From: Lithospermum erythrorhizon
Lineage: Eukaryota; Streptophyta; Magnoliopsida; Boraginales; Boraginaceae
DNA: 64,000 bases
Reading direction: 5' to 3'
Assembly (NCBI GenBank): GCA_019722365.1
Contig: JADFUC010001405.1
Location: forward strand, 1-64,000
Shown: piece after piece, positions 43,931-56,640 of the stretch
How positions within the stretch are numbered: the first letter of the stretch is position 1
Layout of the letters: each line of letters opens with the position of its first letter
The notes under the pieces: generated by a model
Database searches by the model: none
The model's input: the letters and a program-made list of their open reading frames with translations, nothing else
Told to the model about the DNA's origin: nothing
Made by a program: the position numbers and the translations under genes

Positions 43931-45990
43931 AAAATTAAAGTTGTTTTTACATTGTTTTATTTATGCTTGTTTGTTTTTATCCAATTTATTTGATTAATTC
44001 TTGTTCATATATTTAATTGATAAATATATGATGAGAATCACCGTGATGCTTGATTATTGATTTACACGTATGTTCTGAGTTTATGATGATGTATTATGCG
44101 TATTTTGTTAACGTAGTTTTGTTTCATAAATTAAAAGGATGATTTAATTGGTTTTTTTGTTTCAAAACGGTTTTTGTAAAATGTGTTTGGGGCATGTAGA
44201 AAATTGTAAAATTACAAAATAACTTTTATGTAACTTGAATAGCACGTAGAAGATTTCATTAAATTTAATATTTTTGGATTTTTCTAGGTGTCTCAAACAA
44301 TTTTGAGATTTGAATTTGGTAATAATTAAATGAAAAATTTATTTTAATGAGCGACCCGATTAAGGATTTGTTCAAGAAAATTATGAAGTTTAATGTTTTC
44401 AAATGTCATAAATTTTGAAAAATTTTAAGCCTCCCAAATGATTTTCTGAAATGAATTAAATTAAATCCCCAAAAACCGAGTTAAATATAGGATTATTACC
44501 ATAAATCGGACGACCAGGCTTCCGGTGACCTACGGAATTTGGCGATCGATTGTCGGTCACAGTCGACGGTCGACGTCGTGAAATCGGACGTCCGGCGAAA
44601 TCATGTGTGCCTTACAATTTTGAAAAACCCCCAATTCGAATTTATTCACTTATTTCGGTTCCTAAAATTATAAGACTAGTTCTATTAGGTTTTTTATTGG
44701 GGTGTGTGTATTTAATCACCTAATTAATTCTAATTAGTATGTGATGACAATTAATTAATTTCACTTTATATTATATCTTTTAAATTAATTTAAGAGTGAT
44801 ATTATAAGAATTATGGTAACAATTTCGCTCTTAATATATTTTAGAATATATTTGTGATAAATATTTTTCTATAATATGTATATCGTTAATAATTATTGGT
44901 AATAATTATTAGCTAATTGACATGTGTATGATAATTGAGTTTATATTAATTAATTTTAACGTAATTACATGGATTAATTAATTTGATAATTACAAACATG
45001 CATTTTTCCAATTCCATTTAAAATATTTATTAAGTTCATTTATATAATTTAATAAAGAAGAGTGCCTATATTTTGTAATGGTGATTAGAATGGAGAGGTA
45101 TATAGATATGGCCAGTTTATTTATTTTTTCGTCTGAGAGCAGTAATGTTGTAAATGACGCCGAGTCATATTTTCTTGTATTTATTTATTTATTGTTTTAC
45201 CCACAAGCTTATTTGTCTAAATATTGTAATAGATATAAATATTGTAACAAGTGAAGATATTGAAAGATGTCATTTCACGATGGTGTGCCCCAGTGGACTT
45301 CGATTGGATCGAAATACAAGATACAAAATTAGGACTTATGTTAATATTTGATAAATACTTGTAGTTCTAGGGGCCATGCTCATTATATCTCTTGAATGTG
45401 AATTACTTGTTTATTTTCATGTTGCATGTATTGCTTGATTATGTGCTAGTATGCCATGAGTAAATGAAAAGCAAGTAATAATAATCTCACCAATTAAATT
45501 AAGCAAAGTATCAAGCCAATTTTAAAGTTGTGCGTCAGTTGCATCGATTGGGCTACCGTGATGGCGGGTGTTACAATGTTTCATTTGATATGAAAAATGG
45601 ATCATGTTGAAGTGAGTTCAGCTAACGTTGTGGGCTTCGGATGATCAATCCAACTAACCTTATGGTTTAGTGGTATGCTTAACCGGTTTCGGAGATATAA
45701 ATGTTGGGTAGCATCTTGTAAAGAGATACTAGTGACCTGAGTTATGTAGTTTTACATAATTGTTTGAAAACCTACTATTATACTCGATTAAAAATGTATG
45801 CGGTGTTATGGGTTGAATTTAAGTATAATAGGTCTTGTCTGTATATTCGTGAGATTTGAAGTATTAGTATTTACTTTACAATTTATTTGTAAGTGTTTTT
45901 AGCATGATAGTTTGTGAGTGCGTTATTTTTATTTACTTATTCTTGTGAATAATATGGCTATTATTCTTTACTCCTAAGAACTCGACTTAT
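43931..45990 (+). other. Untranslated leader of the + strand Copia element
   Basis: Two kilobases of AT-rich non-coding sequence lie between the primer-binding site and gag. The last 100 bases (GTTATTTTTATTTACTTATTC, GGCTATTATTCTTTACTCC) are conserved in the minus copy just before gag. A CG-rich patch at 44505-44610 contains GTCGACGGTCGAC-type inverted repeats. No gene is seen. Confidence 0.55.
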
Positions 45991-48900
45991 TTGGCGCTTG
46001 AAAGTGCAAAATTTGGGCTCTTTCAATTTTGGCAGTGGAGTCTCGAAACTTGACAATCATTCTCAAGCAAGAGAGGGCGAATCGTCTTTGAGCAGCCAAG
46101 GTTCTGCGAGAAACCTATTATTAGTGCCTCCCATTGGGAAAAAGAGTTGCCAAAATAGCCTTGAAGTCGTCTTGTGGATGTCCGATGTCTCGTCTTTGAT
46201 ATGGAACCTTAGATTGCAATTCAATATGAAAAGGTGGCAGCATATGACATATACCGACAACTTGAGAATTTTTCGAAACAAAGCTAAGCGAGAAATATGA
46301 CCTTTGGCTGGCAGCTCGTGGATATGGCTGAAACGGACGGGCCGTAAGCACCGTGTCATTAAAATGATTGGCTTGGTCGATCGGCTTCAGCATACGGACA
46401 CCCGGTGTCTCCAAGAGCGGCTACGGATCTCATCACGAAGTCTCTTCGGACAAATTCTCTCGGTGAGTTTGTCATGAACTTCAATATGCACAAGTTTGAG
46501 TTATCTCTAAGCAATTGCATAAGATGATCACGAATCTTTGGGCGAACTGGGTAAAGCCCAAAACTTCCCACTCATACGTTGTTTGGTGGTCCAAAACAAG
46601 CGAGGAAAGTTTAAGAAGAAAAGTTTACCGGCAAGTCAGGGTTCTAGTAATCCCAGATGGGCTGAAGGGAGGAGCTGGGGAAGGATGTGAGTGTCGTTAT
46701 TGCGAGGAACCTGGGTCACTGGAAGTCGACCTGCAGGAAGTTCACAGATGATAGGAAGAATGGTCTCACGACCGCTCAGCCTACAGGTATGTATGTTATT
46801 GAAGTTTGTACAACTTCTCATTCTACTTCGTGGGTGCTAGACACTGGTTGTGGTTCTCATATTTGTCGTAATATGCAGGAACTCAAGTCAAGTAGAAGAC
46901 TCGAAAGAGGGGAAATGGATCTGCGTGTGGGAAATGGCGCGAGAAGGTTTACTGACCACTGCAGTAGGATCCATTAGTTTAAATTTGCCCACGGGCCTTG
47001 TTTTGAACTTATCACCGGTTTACTATGTACCTGCGATTTGCAGGAATATTATTTCTATTTCTGTTTTGAATAATGATGGTTTTTCATTTTCAATAGATCC
47101 CGATGAATTTAGGATCACCAGGAATGGGGTAGTGTTTGGTACCGCCTCCACTTAATCGTCTATACGTTTTAGACATGATTAATGAGTCATATAACATAAA
47201 CTTAAAAGCGGAATAAGCCCCCTAACGACTTAAGCCAAAACATACGTATGGCATTGCGGAACTAGGTAACATTAGTAGAGAACCAAATCAAGAAACTCCG
47301 CTCCGATTGGAATGGCAGAGGTTTCGATTATGTATCCTCACGATAAGTGTGGTCTTGCCTTTTAGAGCCAAAATGGCCAAATACTTTCTTGGCTTAAAAG
47401 AAAGGGCAAGTGATTTGTGGGGATCATACCTTACGATGTATGGGCCAATGAACACATACTGCCAAAGAGGAGTTACTCCTTACTTCATTACATTTACTAA
47501 TGATTACAGTAGATACAATTTTGTGTATACGATGAGACACAAACAAGTCTTTGAAATTCAAGGAATTCCCAAAATGAAGTACAAAATCAATTGAACAAGA
47601 CAATAAAGATTCTTCGGTCGATAGAGGTGGAGAATATTTGAGTCCAGTTAATGCATCTTTAGAGAGTGTGGTATTGTTTTAGTAACTCAGCGGGAATGCC
47701 ACGGCGTAATGGCGTGTCGAAAGGAAAATCGAACCCTTCTTGACATGGTTCGATCTATGATAAACCTATCGATCTACCCAGTTAATTTCTGGGGATATCT
47801 TCTTAGCGCGACGCTTTACGCCCAACGGATGTCGACGAATCCCGGTCCATCCGTAGGCGTGGTTGGGAAGATTCGAAGTTGGGTTTTCTCCGAGATTTGG
47901 GCGTTAAGAAGCTTATGTTAAGAGATTAATAAAGGATAAACTTGAACCCAAATACGATAAATGCTATTTCTTAGGATATCCAAAGGGAAACATTGGTTAC
48001 TACTTCTACGAGCCGGGGGGAGGAGCAAAATCTTCATTCTTTAAACATGGAAGAGTATTTCTTGAAAAGAATATTTGTCGAGAAAAGGACTAGAAGTAAT
48101 AGTGTTCATCTTGATGAAGCTCAGGCGATAGAAGTCAATATCGATGCGTGTAATGCGAGAGGCATCTGACAGCGCCCACAGAATTGGTACGCCTAACTTT
48201 CGCCAGAAGACCCGATTGGCGATCCCACGTAAGCTGTGGAGAAATAGCCCTTAGGAATCGACGGGGATAGCCCTGAACAGCCATTGGTATGGTGAAGCTT
48301 TCATCATTGAAAGTGGCGAGCCCGCTTCTTACAAAAAAGCGATGAATATGAGGATGTTGACAAATGGAAATAGCCATGCAATAAAGAGATGGATTCTATG
48401 GGGCTGCATACATTGAATAATAATGGGTATTTAAGAAGAAACATGATAAAGAAAGCGGAAGCGTTGATGTTTTCAAAGCTAGACTTTTTTTGTAGCGAAA
48501 GGTTTCAAACAAGTTCACGGGTGGTATGGCCAACTTTACTCACCGGTGGCTATGCTTAAATCCATCCGGATAATCTTAGCCATTCTTTGCATTTCACTGA
48601 CTATGAAGCTCTGGCAAATGGATCATAAAGCTACTCTGAATGGAAATTTAGAGGAAGATGTGTACATGGTACAACCTCCCAGGCTTTTACATGTCACAAG
48701 GACCTAAGAAGATATTTCTGAAGTCCGTTTATGTAGTGTAGCGAGGCATCCATTGTTGGAATCTACGTTCGATGAATCGATCAAAGAGTTTGATTTCATA
48801 AAAAACGAAGAAGAATGCTTGTGTATACAAAAAGATAAGTGGGGTTATATATGTTTATAGTCACGTATGTCGATCACGTATTTATCATTGGAAACGATGT

Positions 48901-49455
48901 AGAGTTCTTAGCTTCGGTCAAAGATTGGGCGTGCAAATGTTTCTGATGAAGGACTTAGGCGGCCTAATATATACTTGGAGCAAGATCCATAGAGATCGAG
49001 CAGGGAGGCGATTGGACTTTGTCGGGATACTTGTAATAAGATGCTATGAGGTTCAACAAGTAATTCAGAAAGATGTCTCATGAGACATGGAGTTCGACTT
49101 CCCAGTAGAGTGTCCCAGCTACTTAGTGATGAGATGAACATAATGAACATACCGTGCGGCTTCGGCTATAGGATCCATCATGTATGTTGTGCACAGACTG
49201 ATGTGTCTTATCGCTAAGTGTAACAGAAGTAGGCTCTGAAACTAATCGGAGAAAGCCTTTGGATTGCGTGAAGTGCATCTTAGTATCGAGAAGAACTAAA
49301 GATGCTTTCTTAGTATTGGTGAAACAGAAAAGTTGCGGTGGCGAGGATATACCCGGCGCCCGGATTTTTCAAGCGATAGAAGCGACTATCGTTCCCGATG
49401 CAGGTATGTATTTTGTCTTACTTGGTGGAGGCGGTATCTTGGAGGAGTTCAAGCA
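45991..49455 (+). pseudogene. Ty1/Copia gag-pol, truncated in RNase H
   Basis: Gag starts near 45998 and ends in a CCHC knuckle split between two frames (CRYCEE, GHWKSTC; 46690-46735). Protease DTG is intact at 46840-46848 inside VLDTGCGSHIC. Integrase shows GKMAK-like and ERASDLWG residues (47355-47425), GPMN, then ITFTNDYSRYNFVYTMRHK (47480-47545) and ENRTLLDMVRSM (47725-47760). RT follows (MDSM at 48391, CVYKKI). The active-site box reads YVDH at 48866-48877, so the second catalytic Asp is lost. RNase H ends at a SSKQS-like point near 49450, where it joins inverted LTR sequence. At least ten frame breaks are present, yet runs of 60-90 bases match the family closely. Confidence 0.9.
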
Positions 49456-49820
49456 ATCTTTGTTGCTAAAATATAGAACCCTTGTAATTGACAAACCATT
49501 TCTCAATTACTCTGATTCTCTTTAATTTCACATGAAGCATAATTCCAACGTCCCAGCAGCTTATGTGTGTGACGCCAGGCTCAAATAATAGTAAATATAA
49601 TAATAATAATCGACCAATTACTATTATTATAACGTTAATGAAGTATTAAGATCTAGCGATAAACTCATAACCCACTTAAATTATCTGAGAACCCGCACTA
49701 GTAATATCTGATTACTAAGGTGAACAAGTTCTAAGTAATCACATTTAACCAACACGTGTGGAGTGATACCTGATTGTCGCGGGCATAATAAAGGGAATCA
49801 ATTTTCATTGATTTCCAGCA
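49456..49820 (-). mobile_element. Inverted fragment of the Copia LTR
   Basis: This is the reverse complement of about the first 370 bases of the LTR at 42918. Shared blocks are GACCAATTACTATTATTATAAC, CTAGTAATAT and GATTCCxTTTATTATGCCCG read in reverse; it ends in TTTCCAGCA. A normal 3' LTR should have the same orientation as the 5' LTR, so this is a rearrangement or a piece of another, minus-strand copy. Confidence 0.8.
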
Positions 49821-50899
49821 AAAAATAGTTTGTAAGTGACAAGTAACCAGCGTATAAATGACAATGTATGGGAATAACATAGTACGCTTAAATTTGATCT
49901 AAATTGCTTCTACTTGACAACAACTTTTTCCATTGAAACAATGCCTCTGCTTACCTCTACTATTCACTTTCATTTCGGTTGTATGTTGGAACCGATGGCA
50001 TGCATCGCCCCAGCATAAATATGACATGATATTAGAAATAGGTCCCGTAATCCTCTGAACAATAACACCCACATTTTAGTTTTTGCCTCGTTTCCTTTTA
50101 CTACAATCTATGATACTATATTGTTTCCCAGCCTTGTCCCGAATACCGTTATGATCGGGTTCTTGCGTAAAAGTACTTTGCATTGATATGTCTCGATGTC
50201 CCAACTCCTCACTTGGTCATCTTACGACATCGTAATCTTAACTGATGTTCTCAGATTTATATTCATTAAACTTGTTAGAAAGAAGAACAATCAACCATTT
50301 AGAGCTAACTAGATCACTAACGTAAAACACTTGGTTAGCTTGTGAAGTAGTATAAATGAGTCATCTTTGAACCCAGCCCATTAGTACACTCTTACAAGCT
50401 TGATTCATCAACACACTTTCCATATTTATTCTCTCTGGCATACAACGAATAAAACTTGGAAAGCCTGACATAATCAACTCACATGTATGTTGATCATACC
50501 AAAACTATTCTAAGTAAATCGGGTTTATATGTCTTTAGCATTTGTGATTGCAGTTACTTGACTCTGTGAGTATGACTCATTTATTTTAGTAGATCTCTTT
50601 CCATCTTGTTAACTTTGGTGTGGAGGCATGTACCCGTTATTGATGTAGGAACTATCTGAACGTGCATAGGGACCAATTGATTGCCATTTGATTGTATGCG
50701 TAACAAAGTTAGCATTTATATTTAGCTTTGTTTATACATGATTTTGAAACAAAAGAAATGAAAGTACAATTGTGCTCCTTGGCTCACCAGCTCCCTGCTG
50801 GATTGTCTTCTTCAAGTAGTACTTTATGCGTATCAATGTATAATCGAAACACAAATCTGTGTTGTTTAGGATGTCTGAAATTCTTGTTCCAACACGAGT
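49821..50899. other. Unassigned sequence between a Copia and a Gypsy remnant
   Basis: No motif, LTR boundary or repeat is recognised. It occupies the place where the end and 3' LTR of the minus-strand Gypsy element should be, but no LTR signature is visible, so the 3' LTR of that element is missing. Confidence 0.45.
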
Positions 50900-53800
50900 C
50901 CTTCTGACTATCATTGCTTCAGCATGTTTTTTCGTTTACCCGTTAGTAGCATAGCAGTGCTAGAGACTATGTTCTCTAAATTTTTCATATACTCGGTGCA
51001 AAAAGAGTACATCCGCCTCCAGGTCGGTGGCCCGATATACTCTTATCTCCTCAACTAAATGAAGCGTCAGAATGCGCGTAATATCGAAAGATGGTAAAAG
51101 GCCATTTCCCGGCTAAAGGATCTCGACAATTTCGGCTTGTAAAATTAATTTATCGGGATCAATCACGCTGCTTGCAAATAGTCTTGAAGAATAAACATAA
51201 CTTTGTGGTGTTACGCGTACCTCCTTAGGTAGAATAGACCTTATTGCCACTTGGAATCAAGTTCTCTGTGAGATATGACAATGTGTGACTTGACACCTTC
51301 GTCTTTGAATCTTTTAACAAAACTAGACTTCAGTGTTTGATGAATAACTCTTAGGAACCTTAAGCGATCTCAGTCGAACTGAGAGAAAACTTTTTCTCAT
51401 GCTTTACTAAAATGCTTTTACTTATTTGAGGCTTGATATGTTTTTACATCCATCTTTCTGAGGTCTCAATTCTTCTCTTTATTCCCCGATTGTATCAAGT
51501 CCTTTCTCGAATTCTCACAGCCAACTTTTGTTTTTACCCTTTGGCCTAATAATGTAGATCTGAACTTTCGGTGACATTTTTCTCTTGATGCATAAGGTCT
51601 ATGAAATGTCGACGACTAAATCCTTCGATAAGTTAACTCCGAGTGAGCGCTTCTTAAAATCCACAGGCGATTTTACCCGACTTGAGGCTGCTTCCCCAAT
51701 GGAATTTGCAAGTTCGTTGTTCGCTCAAATATATATACGGCCATGGATGTCACGACCCTGCATATGTAACAACTGAAATATTTGTAGTCATTATTATTAA
51801 AGTCCATGATTGAACTAAAATCTTAGTATAGTAAACTTTTTTATACTGATGGCAGGAAAAAGTGCATAGAATCTTAAAGGAATTTGTGTTGAATTCGTTG
51901 CTTCATCTAGACTATTGAGCACCTAGGCTAACGAGAAATGAGCGATTTCGACGGTCACGTCACTATCGCTAATGCCATCATTCTTTTCTCAGCGTTTTCG
52001 AGTCCCAAAAATAAAAATCCATCGTGATGTGTTCCCAAAGTCCGCTCAGACAGGAAGAGATTGTAACAACCACGATGGATGTTTGTGTTCAATCTTTAGT
52101 TGTTGGAAAGTTAAACATCTTGATACAAACTTCGACAATTTCCTGCCGTATTTATGCCGCTTGTCTGTTGCTTTGAGGTTTACATACATTTTGTACCGCG
52201 GGATCATATTATATGGAGCAACATGAGGTTAAGTCAAATCTAACTTTTTAACTCTTGAGACTAAGGCACAAATAATCTACCATACATTGTAAGGGCTCCA
52301 CGTCATCTCTCACCACAGTCGATCTCGCTTCCCTTTCAGCACCCTGATTATCTTCGCAATTTCTCGTCTTTTGTTGCCCTCAGTATTCGATCCAAGAAGA
52401 ACGATTAGAACTTCTTTATGCATGACAAACGCCATCAATCCTACCCCAAAAATTAACACCAAGCTGCCTCGTGTCATTCGATGAACAACACAACCTTTCA
52501 CTTGCGGAGCAATAAATCGGCTACGTCGCCTTTCGGATGATACTCAATGGACACGTCATGTCGCTAATAAACTCCGTCCACGCCCCATTTGCCTCAATTT
52601 AAATCTCTTTGGGTAGGCGGTACTTCAAACTTTCTTGTGATCGGTAAAAATTTGACGAGTGCTTAGTACAAATAATGCCTCCAATCTTAGTGCAAACACA
52701 ATTCTTGACCAGCTCCGAGTCATCGTCGGGTAGTGCTTCTGTGATTTTCAGCTATCGCGATGCATAAGCTACTACACTACCGTATTCCGTTAGTACATCC
52801 CAACCCCTGATGTGGCTTGTCAGCTATACAACATTAGCCATCACATACGACCCGGAAGAGTCAATACCGGGCGGTAGTCGATTTCCCTTTCAACTCATTG
52901 AAACAACGTTGTGATCTAGCTCAAGCGAATGGTACTCTTTCTGGTTAAGCTTGGTCATGGTTAAATGAGTAGAAGTCTTGTATAAATCTCCGGAATAATA
53001 TCTGCTAAGCGAGGAAAACTTCTTATTTCGGTAACACTTGTGGGTGGTTCCCAATTCATCACGAACTTCCAACTTTTTGAGGATCAGCTTTATACCCTCT
53101 CACAGGGAAATCACATGACCCGAAGCTACGCTTCTGACCAAAATTCACACTTGGAAATTTAGCATACAATTCATTTATCCTCGAAGTCTCGGTACAATTC
53201 TCAAGTGTTCTTACCGTGCTGCTCCTCGCTGCGAGAATATATCAAAATATAGGTCAATGAACACCACCACAAAATTCATCCAAGTAGGCGGAGCATAGAT
53301 TCATAAGGTCCATAAGCAGCTGCAGTGCGTTAAATTGACGAAGGGCATCACCAAAGCTTCGTAGTGCCCAATATCTTGTTCTAAATGCAAGTTCGATATA
53401 TCATCTCCCTTAATCCTCAGCGTGCTTGACCTCAAAAATTCGATCTTAGAAAATACACAGGCGTCACCGATTGATCCAAGCGGATCATCGATCACAGGCA
53501 ACGGATATCGATTTTTAATTGTTACTTTCTTGTTGCCTATAATCGATACACAACCTCGAGAGATCCATCCTTCTTAGAAAAATAACGGGCACCCCAAGGT
53601 GAACTACTTGATCGAATGAATCCACTTATCCAACGATTTCCTGCCGTTAGTCTTCAATCCTTGACTGCAGGAGCCGTTCTATAAGGTGCCATAGAAATCG
53701 GAGTAGTACCCTTAGTAATTCTATGGAAAACTCCACCCCTGCCACGGGATCCAGAAGCCAACTCCTCGAGGAAACACATCATCATACTTTCTCTGACATG

Positions 53801-54660
53801 CGCCTCTACCGGATCGTCTTCTACTCGCTTTACTTGTGTAGCCGACTGACATAGACAAGATAACCCAACTAGCATCCCTTCTCAACATCTTAGCAGGAAA
53901 CTAAAGTAATCGGACAAGAGGAAAAAGAATTTTCACTCACCTAGGAAGAGAGTTTAGATTTTCGGGGACTAGCTATTCAATCTTCTTAAGATGACAATCT
54001 ATCATTTGCCTGATGTCTCCCCAACCCGATCCATCATGATAATATCAAAATCATTCATCTCGAAAGGAAGTAAATCTATCTCAAACATTGATTTCCAATA
54101 CTTAAAGGGACAATTTCTAAGTACCTCGTCAATCTTGAGACTTCCTGACAGTTAGAATTAGAAGTGGTATAAGCGAGAATTTCTCGAGTTAGCATAGAAT
54201 ATCTTTAAGGAAAATTTGAGGAGATATGAAAAGAATGAGTAGTTCGAGGTAAACAAGACTTTTGCTTCCAACCCACATAAATTTAGAGTACACATTGTTA
54301 CCACTTTGGGGAATCTGAGCTTCCTGCGGAGTAGCACAAATAAACCACAGCCCAGTTCGGCTGCCATACGACTAGTCGAAGCTTGTCTACTGACTATTTC
54401 GACTCACGCGCTAGCTTCCTCTACCGTGAGCAGAGCCTCCACGGGTTTCCTTGATAACCTCCTCTAATCGGCTACACTGGAGTGAATATGCTAGTACTTC
54501 CACTAACGCTCATTTATGCTTGGCCAGGAAATTGGCGTCCACGGAACCCATAATTCGACTAGCCGCCCCGTCCGGAGTCGTATCTTCCCTTTTCTCCCGC
54601 CAGCTGGACACTCGGCCAAATCCATCTTTACTGTAAGGCATCATTCACTAGTTCATGGAG
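50900..54660 (-). pseudogene. Gypsy protease-RT-RNase H-integrase (element A)
   Basis: RT starts near 53875 (ISMAPYRTAPA at about 53700-53665) and continues as FSKIEFLRSSTLRIKGDD and GHYEALVMPF (53460-53340), recognisable as the FSKIDLRSGYHQIR and GHYEFLVMPFG region. RNase H follows (GHVISL-like near 53110; KKFSSLSRYYS near 53020). Integrase has a zinc-binding part (KFVSRCLTFQQLKIEHKHPS, about 52150-52090), LLQSLPV and a DFxFG-like segment near 52000. The usual GxxRxTxSAHF segment is scrambled (51930-51950). The C-terminal tail below 51500 is only guessed. Protease (54660-53900) could not be read. Frameshifts are frequent. Confidence 0.85.
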
Positions 54661-55345
54661 GTTGAATAATTCTTGAGTGACAATGCAGTGCGGATCTGCA
54701 GTTCATTCCGTCCTGAATCTCTCGATCCTATTACCTTCATTAAGTTCTCCTCCCAGAGGTGACAGGTAAGTGCGAATCTTTTCGTAGTCATTTATATTTA
54801 CACTTGCTTAAAATTTGGATCAATTCTCTCCCAGAGGCGACATATGCACCTTAAAATAGCTCTCTAAATAATTCCACGAGCTGATCCCGACACGGTGTAC
54901 GCCCGGCCCATGATCAAAGATGGGTGTACATTCTCCCTTACGTCTCGAGGCACCAGCTCTATAATACATGCTTGACAAACGTGGTTCTCAAGCGCTTGAT
55001 AACTCCTATAGGCTTAGATATACCCTCTAAATCTCGGAGGCTCGATGCACGGATAGGGGAATGCGCTTCTCCCCGAACTTTAGGCGGGTCCCGCTTCGGG
55101 GAAGCTTGATCAAATAACTGCTGACTCCAGCTTCGCACCATCACACGGCTAGTACTACGGTCTGCCGATCTCCACCAGCATTTACCCAGAATCCTTTGGT
55201 CCCCTTGTAGGCTGTCAGCGCCTCTGATATCGGCGTCCTGCATCTGGCTTTCACTCCTGCTTTCTCGCGAATCCTCTCGGCACTGCTGCGGCGCCCAAAA
55301 TGAAACAGAACTGCAGTGGTGGCATCCCAGCAGTCTGAAATAACA
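54661..55345 (-). pseudogene. Gypsy gag (element A)
   Basis: The likely start MPPLQF is at about 55330 on the minus strand, the same kind of start as MPPRG in the + element at 23990. A Ser/Arg-rich N-terminus follows, then PPKFG-type residues near 55090. The longest frame is 141 codons (55384-54959). The zinc knuckle was not located with confidence. Position between the primer-binding site and the RT supports the call. Confidence 0.65.
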
Positions 55346-55421
55346 AAAAGAAAGGGAAGAATCGAGACCCATGAAAAATCCCAATCTCCTTAGCTCTCAA
55401 CAAGCCTTGACAGGCACATAA

Positions 55422-55437
55422 CCCGTATGAATACCAT
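55422..55437 (-). other. Primer-binding site of element A (degenerate)
   Basis: On the minus strand TTTATGGTATTCATACGGG matches the place and pattern of TTATGGTATCxGxGCG in the + element. It lies about 35 bases inside the LTR end, further than usual, which suggests a small insertion. Confidence 0.55.
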
Positions 55438-55468
55438 AAAGACCACGAACACAGGCTACGTGCCAAAT

Positions 55469-56640
55469 TGTAATGACCCGCCCCAAGTCGGCCAGTTTTG
55501 AGTTGGGAGTCATTAACAACACATACGCGAGTCACTGATCGATGGATAACAATAACAAAATGACATCTTGACACTAAGATAAAACTCTACAGTCCGTCGT
55601 AGTGTTCCAGCAACCTTAAAAAAAATCACAAAGCTGAATACAATCCACGAATAATAGTAGAATATACGAAATCAAAAAATCTGACAGGGAAAGTATGAAT
55701 ATAACATATGCGTATCACGTTAACCGGTACACCTGATGAATAGCGTCACAAGTCATAGAATCGCTTGATACAATGTACTTCAGCTACTATACACATGAGG
55801 CATAACCGTGATAGCAGCGTATTCATTTAAGAGGCTTTCGACACACAAAATAATCAAATGAGGAATCCGCCTCAAAATAATAACAATGAGAATCCACCTC
55901 CACGAAACAATGAACAAATGAGGAATCCGTCTCCGCGAACAATAAACAAATAGAGGAATCCACTCCCTGAGCAATAAACAAATAGCGAATCCCACCTCGC
56001 GCTATAATCGGATGAGAATGCACCTAATATGCATATGCTGAGCCTCCGAATCACGGGGCTACCCACTCAATATGCATATCACACCCAAACCTCGATTAAT
56101 GCCGCCCTTTCGCGTATATGTATATACGCGTAGATCAAAAATAAACACACTAAAATTACACATATACTTAGCGACGTAGCGGCCTTGATACTTGGCGTGG
56201 TATAATCAGTAACTACCTGATCTCGTAACATGAATCATAATCTAACTATCTCATAGATTAATCACCAGTATCTCCCATACAATGTCAAAAATAATCCGGC
56301 AAAAGCATCAAAATATGTAATAACTTGGTTCGGTTAATTTCGATAATAATATTAAACCGTTATTTGATGCGCATTGCATTTATAATTTAGCATTAGTAGC
56401 CAGGGATAATTCGAGGTTAAGTTGTATCGTTAAGTCGATTGATAACTCGATGCGCTTAAATGGACACGAACTCACACATTATTGAACTTCACCAAGACTT
56501 AAAACTAAGTTACTAAATTCATCGTTTGATAAACAACACAACATAAAAAAATCTTCTCCTTATACTCCGTAGGTTCGTAGAGACCCGGCACTAAGCCCAG
56601 ACAAGAAGCATTTCTCTTCCGTTTAAATACCGGCTTTGTT
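55469..56640 (-). mobile_element. 5' LTR of Gypsy element A (3' half only)
   Basis: TGTAATGACCCGCCCC is the reverse complement of the LTR end next to gag. About 1.17 kb matches the inverted LTRs at 27532 and 57798 (AATGAGGAATCCxCCTC repeats, ATATGCATAxxxxGAGCCTCxxATCACGGGGCTACCC). Similarity weakens past 56330, and near 56640 the orientation switches to +, so the beginning of this LTR is missing. Confidence 0.8.
55847..55992 (-). repeat. ~32 bp minisatellite in the element A LTR
   Basis: Four to five units of AACAATAAACAAATGAGGAATCCxxCTCC are present, the same family as the array at 28158-28282 but with a different unit consensus and copy number. Confidence 0.8.
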
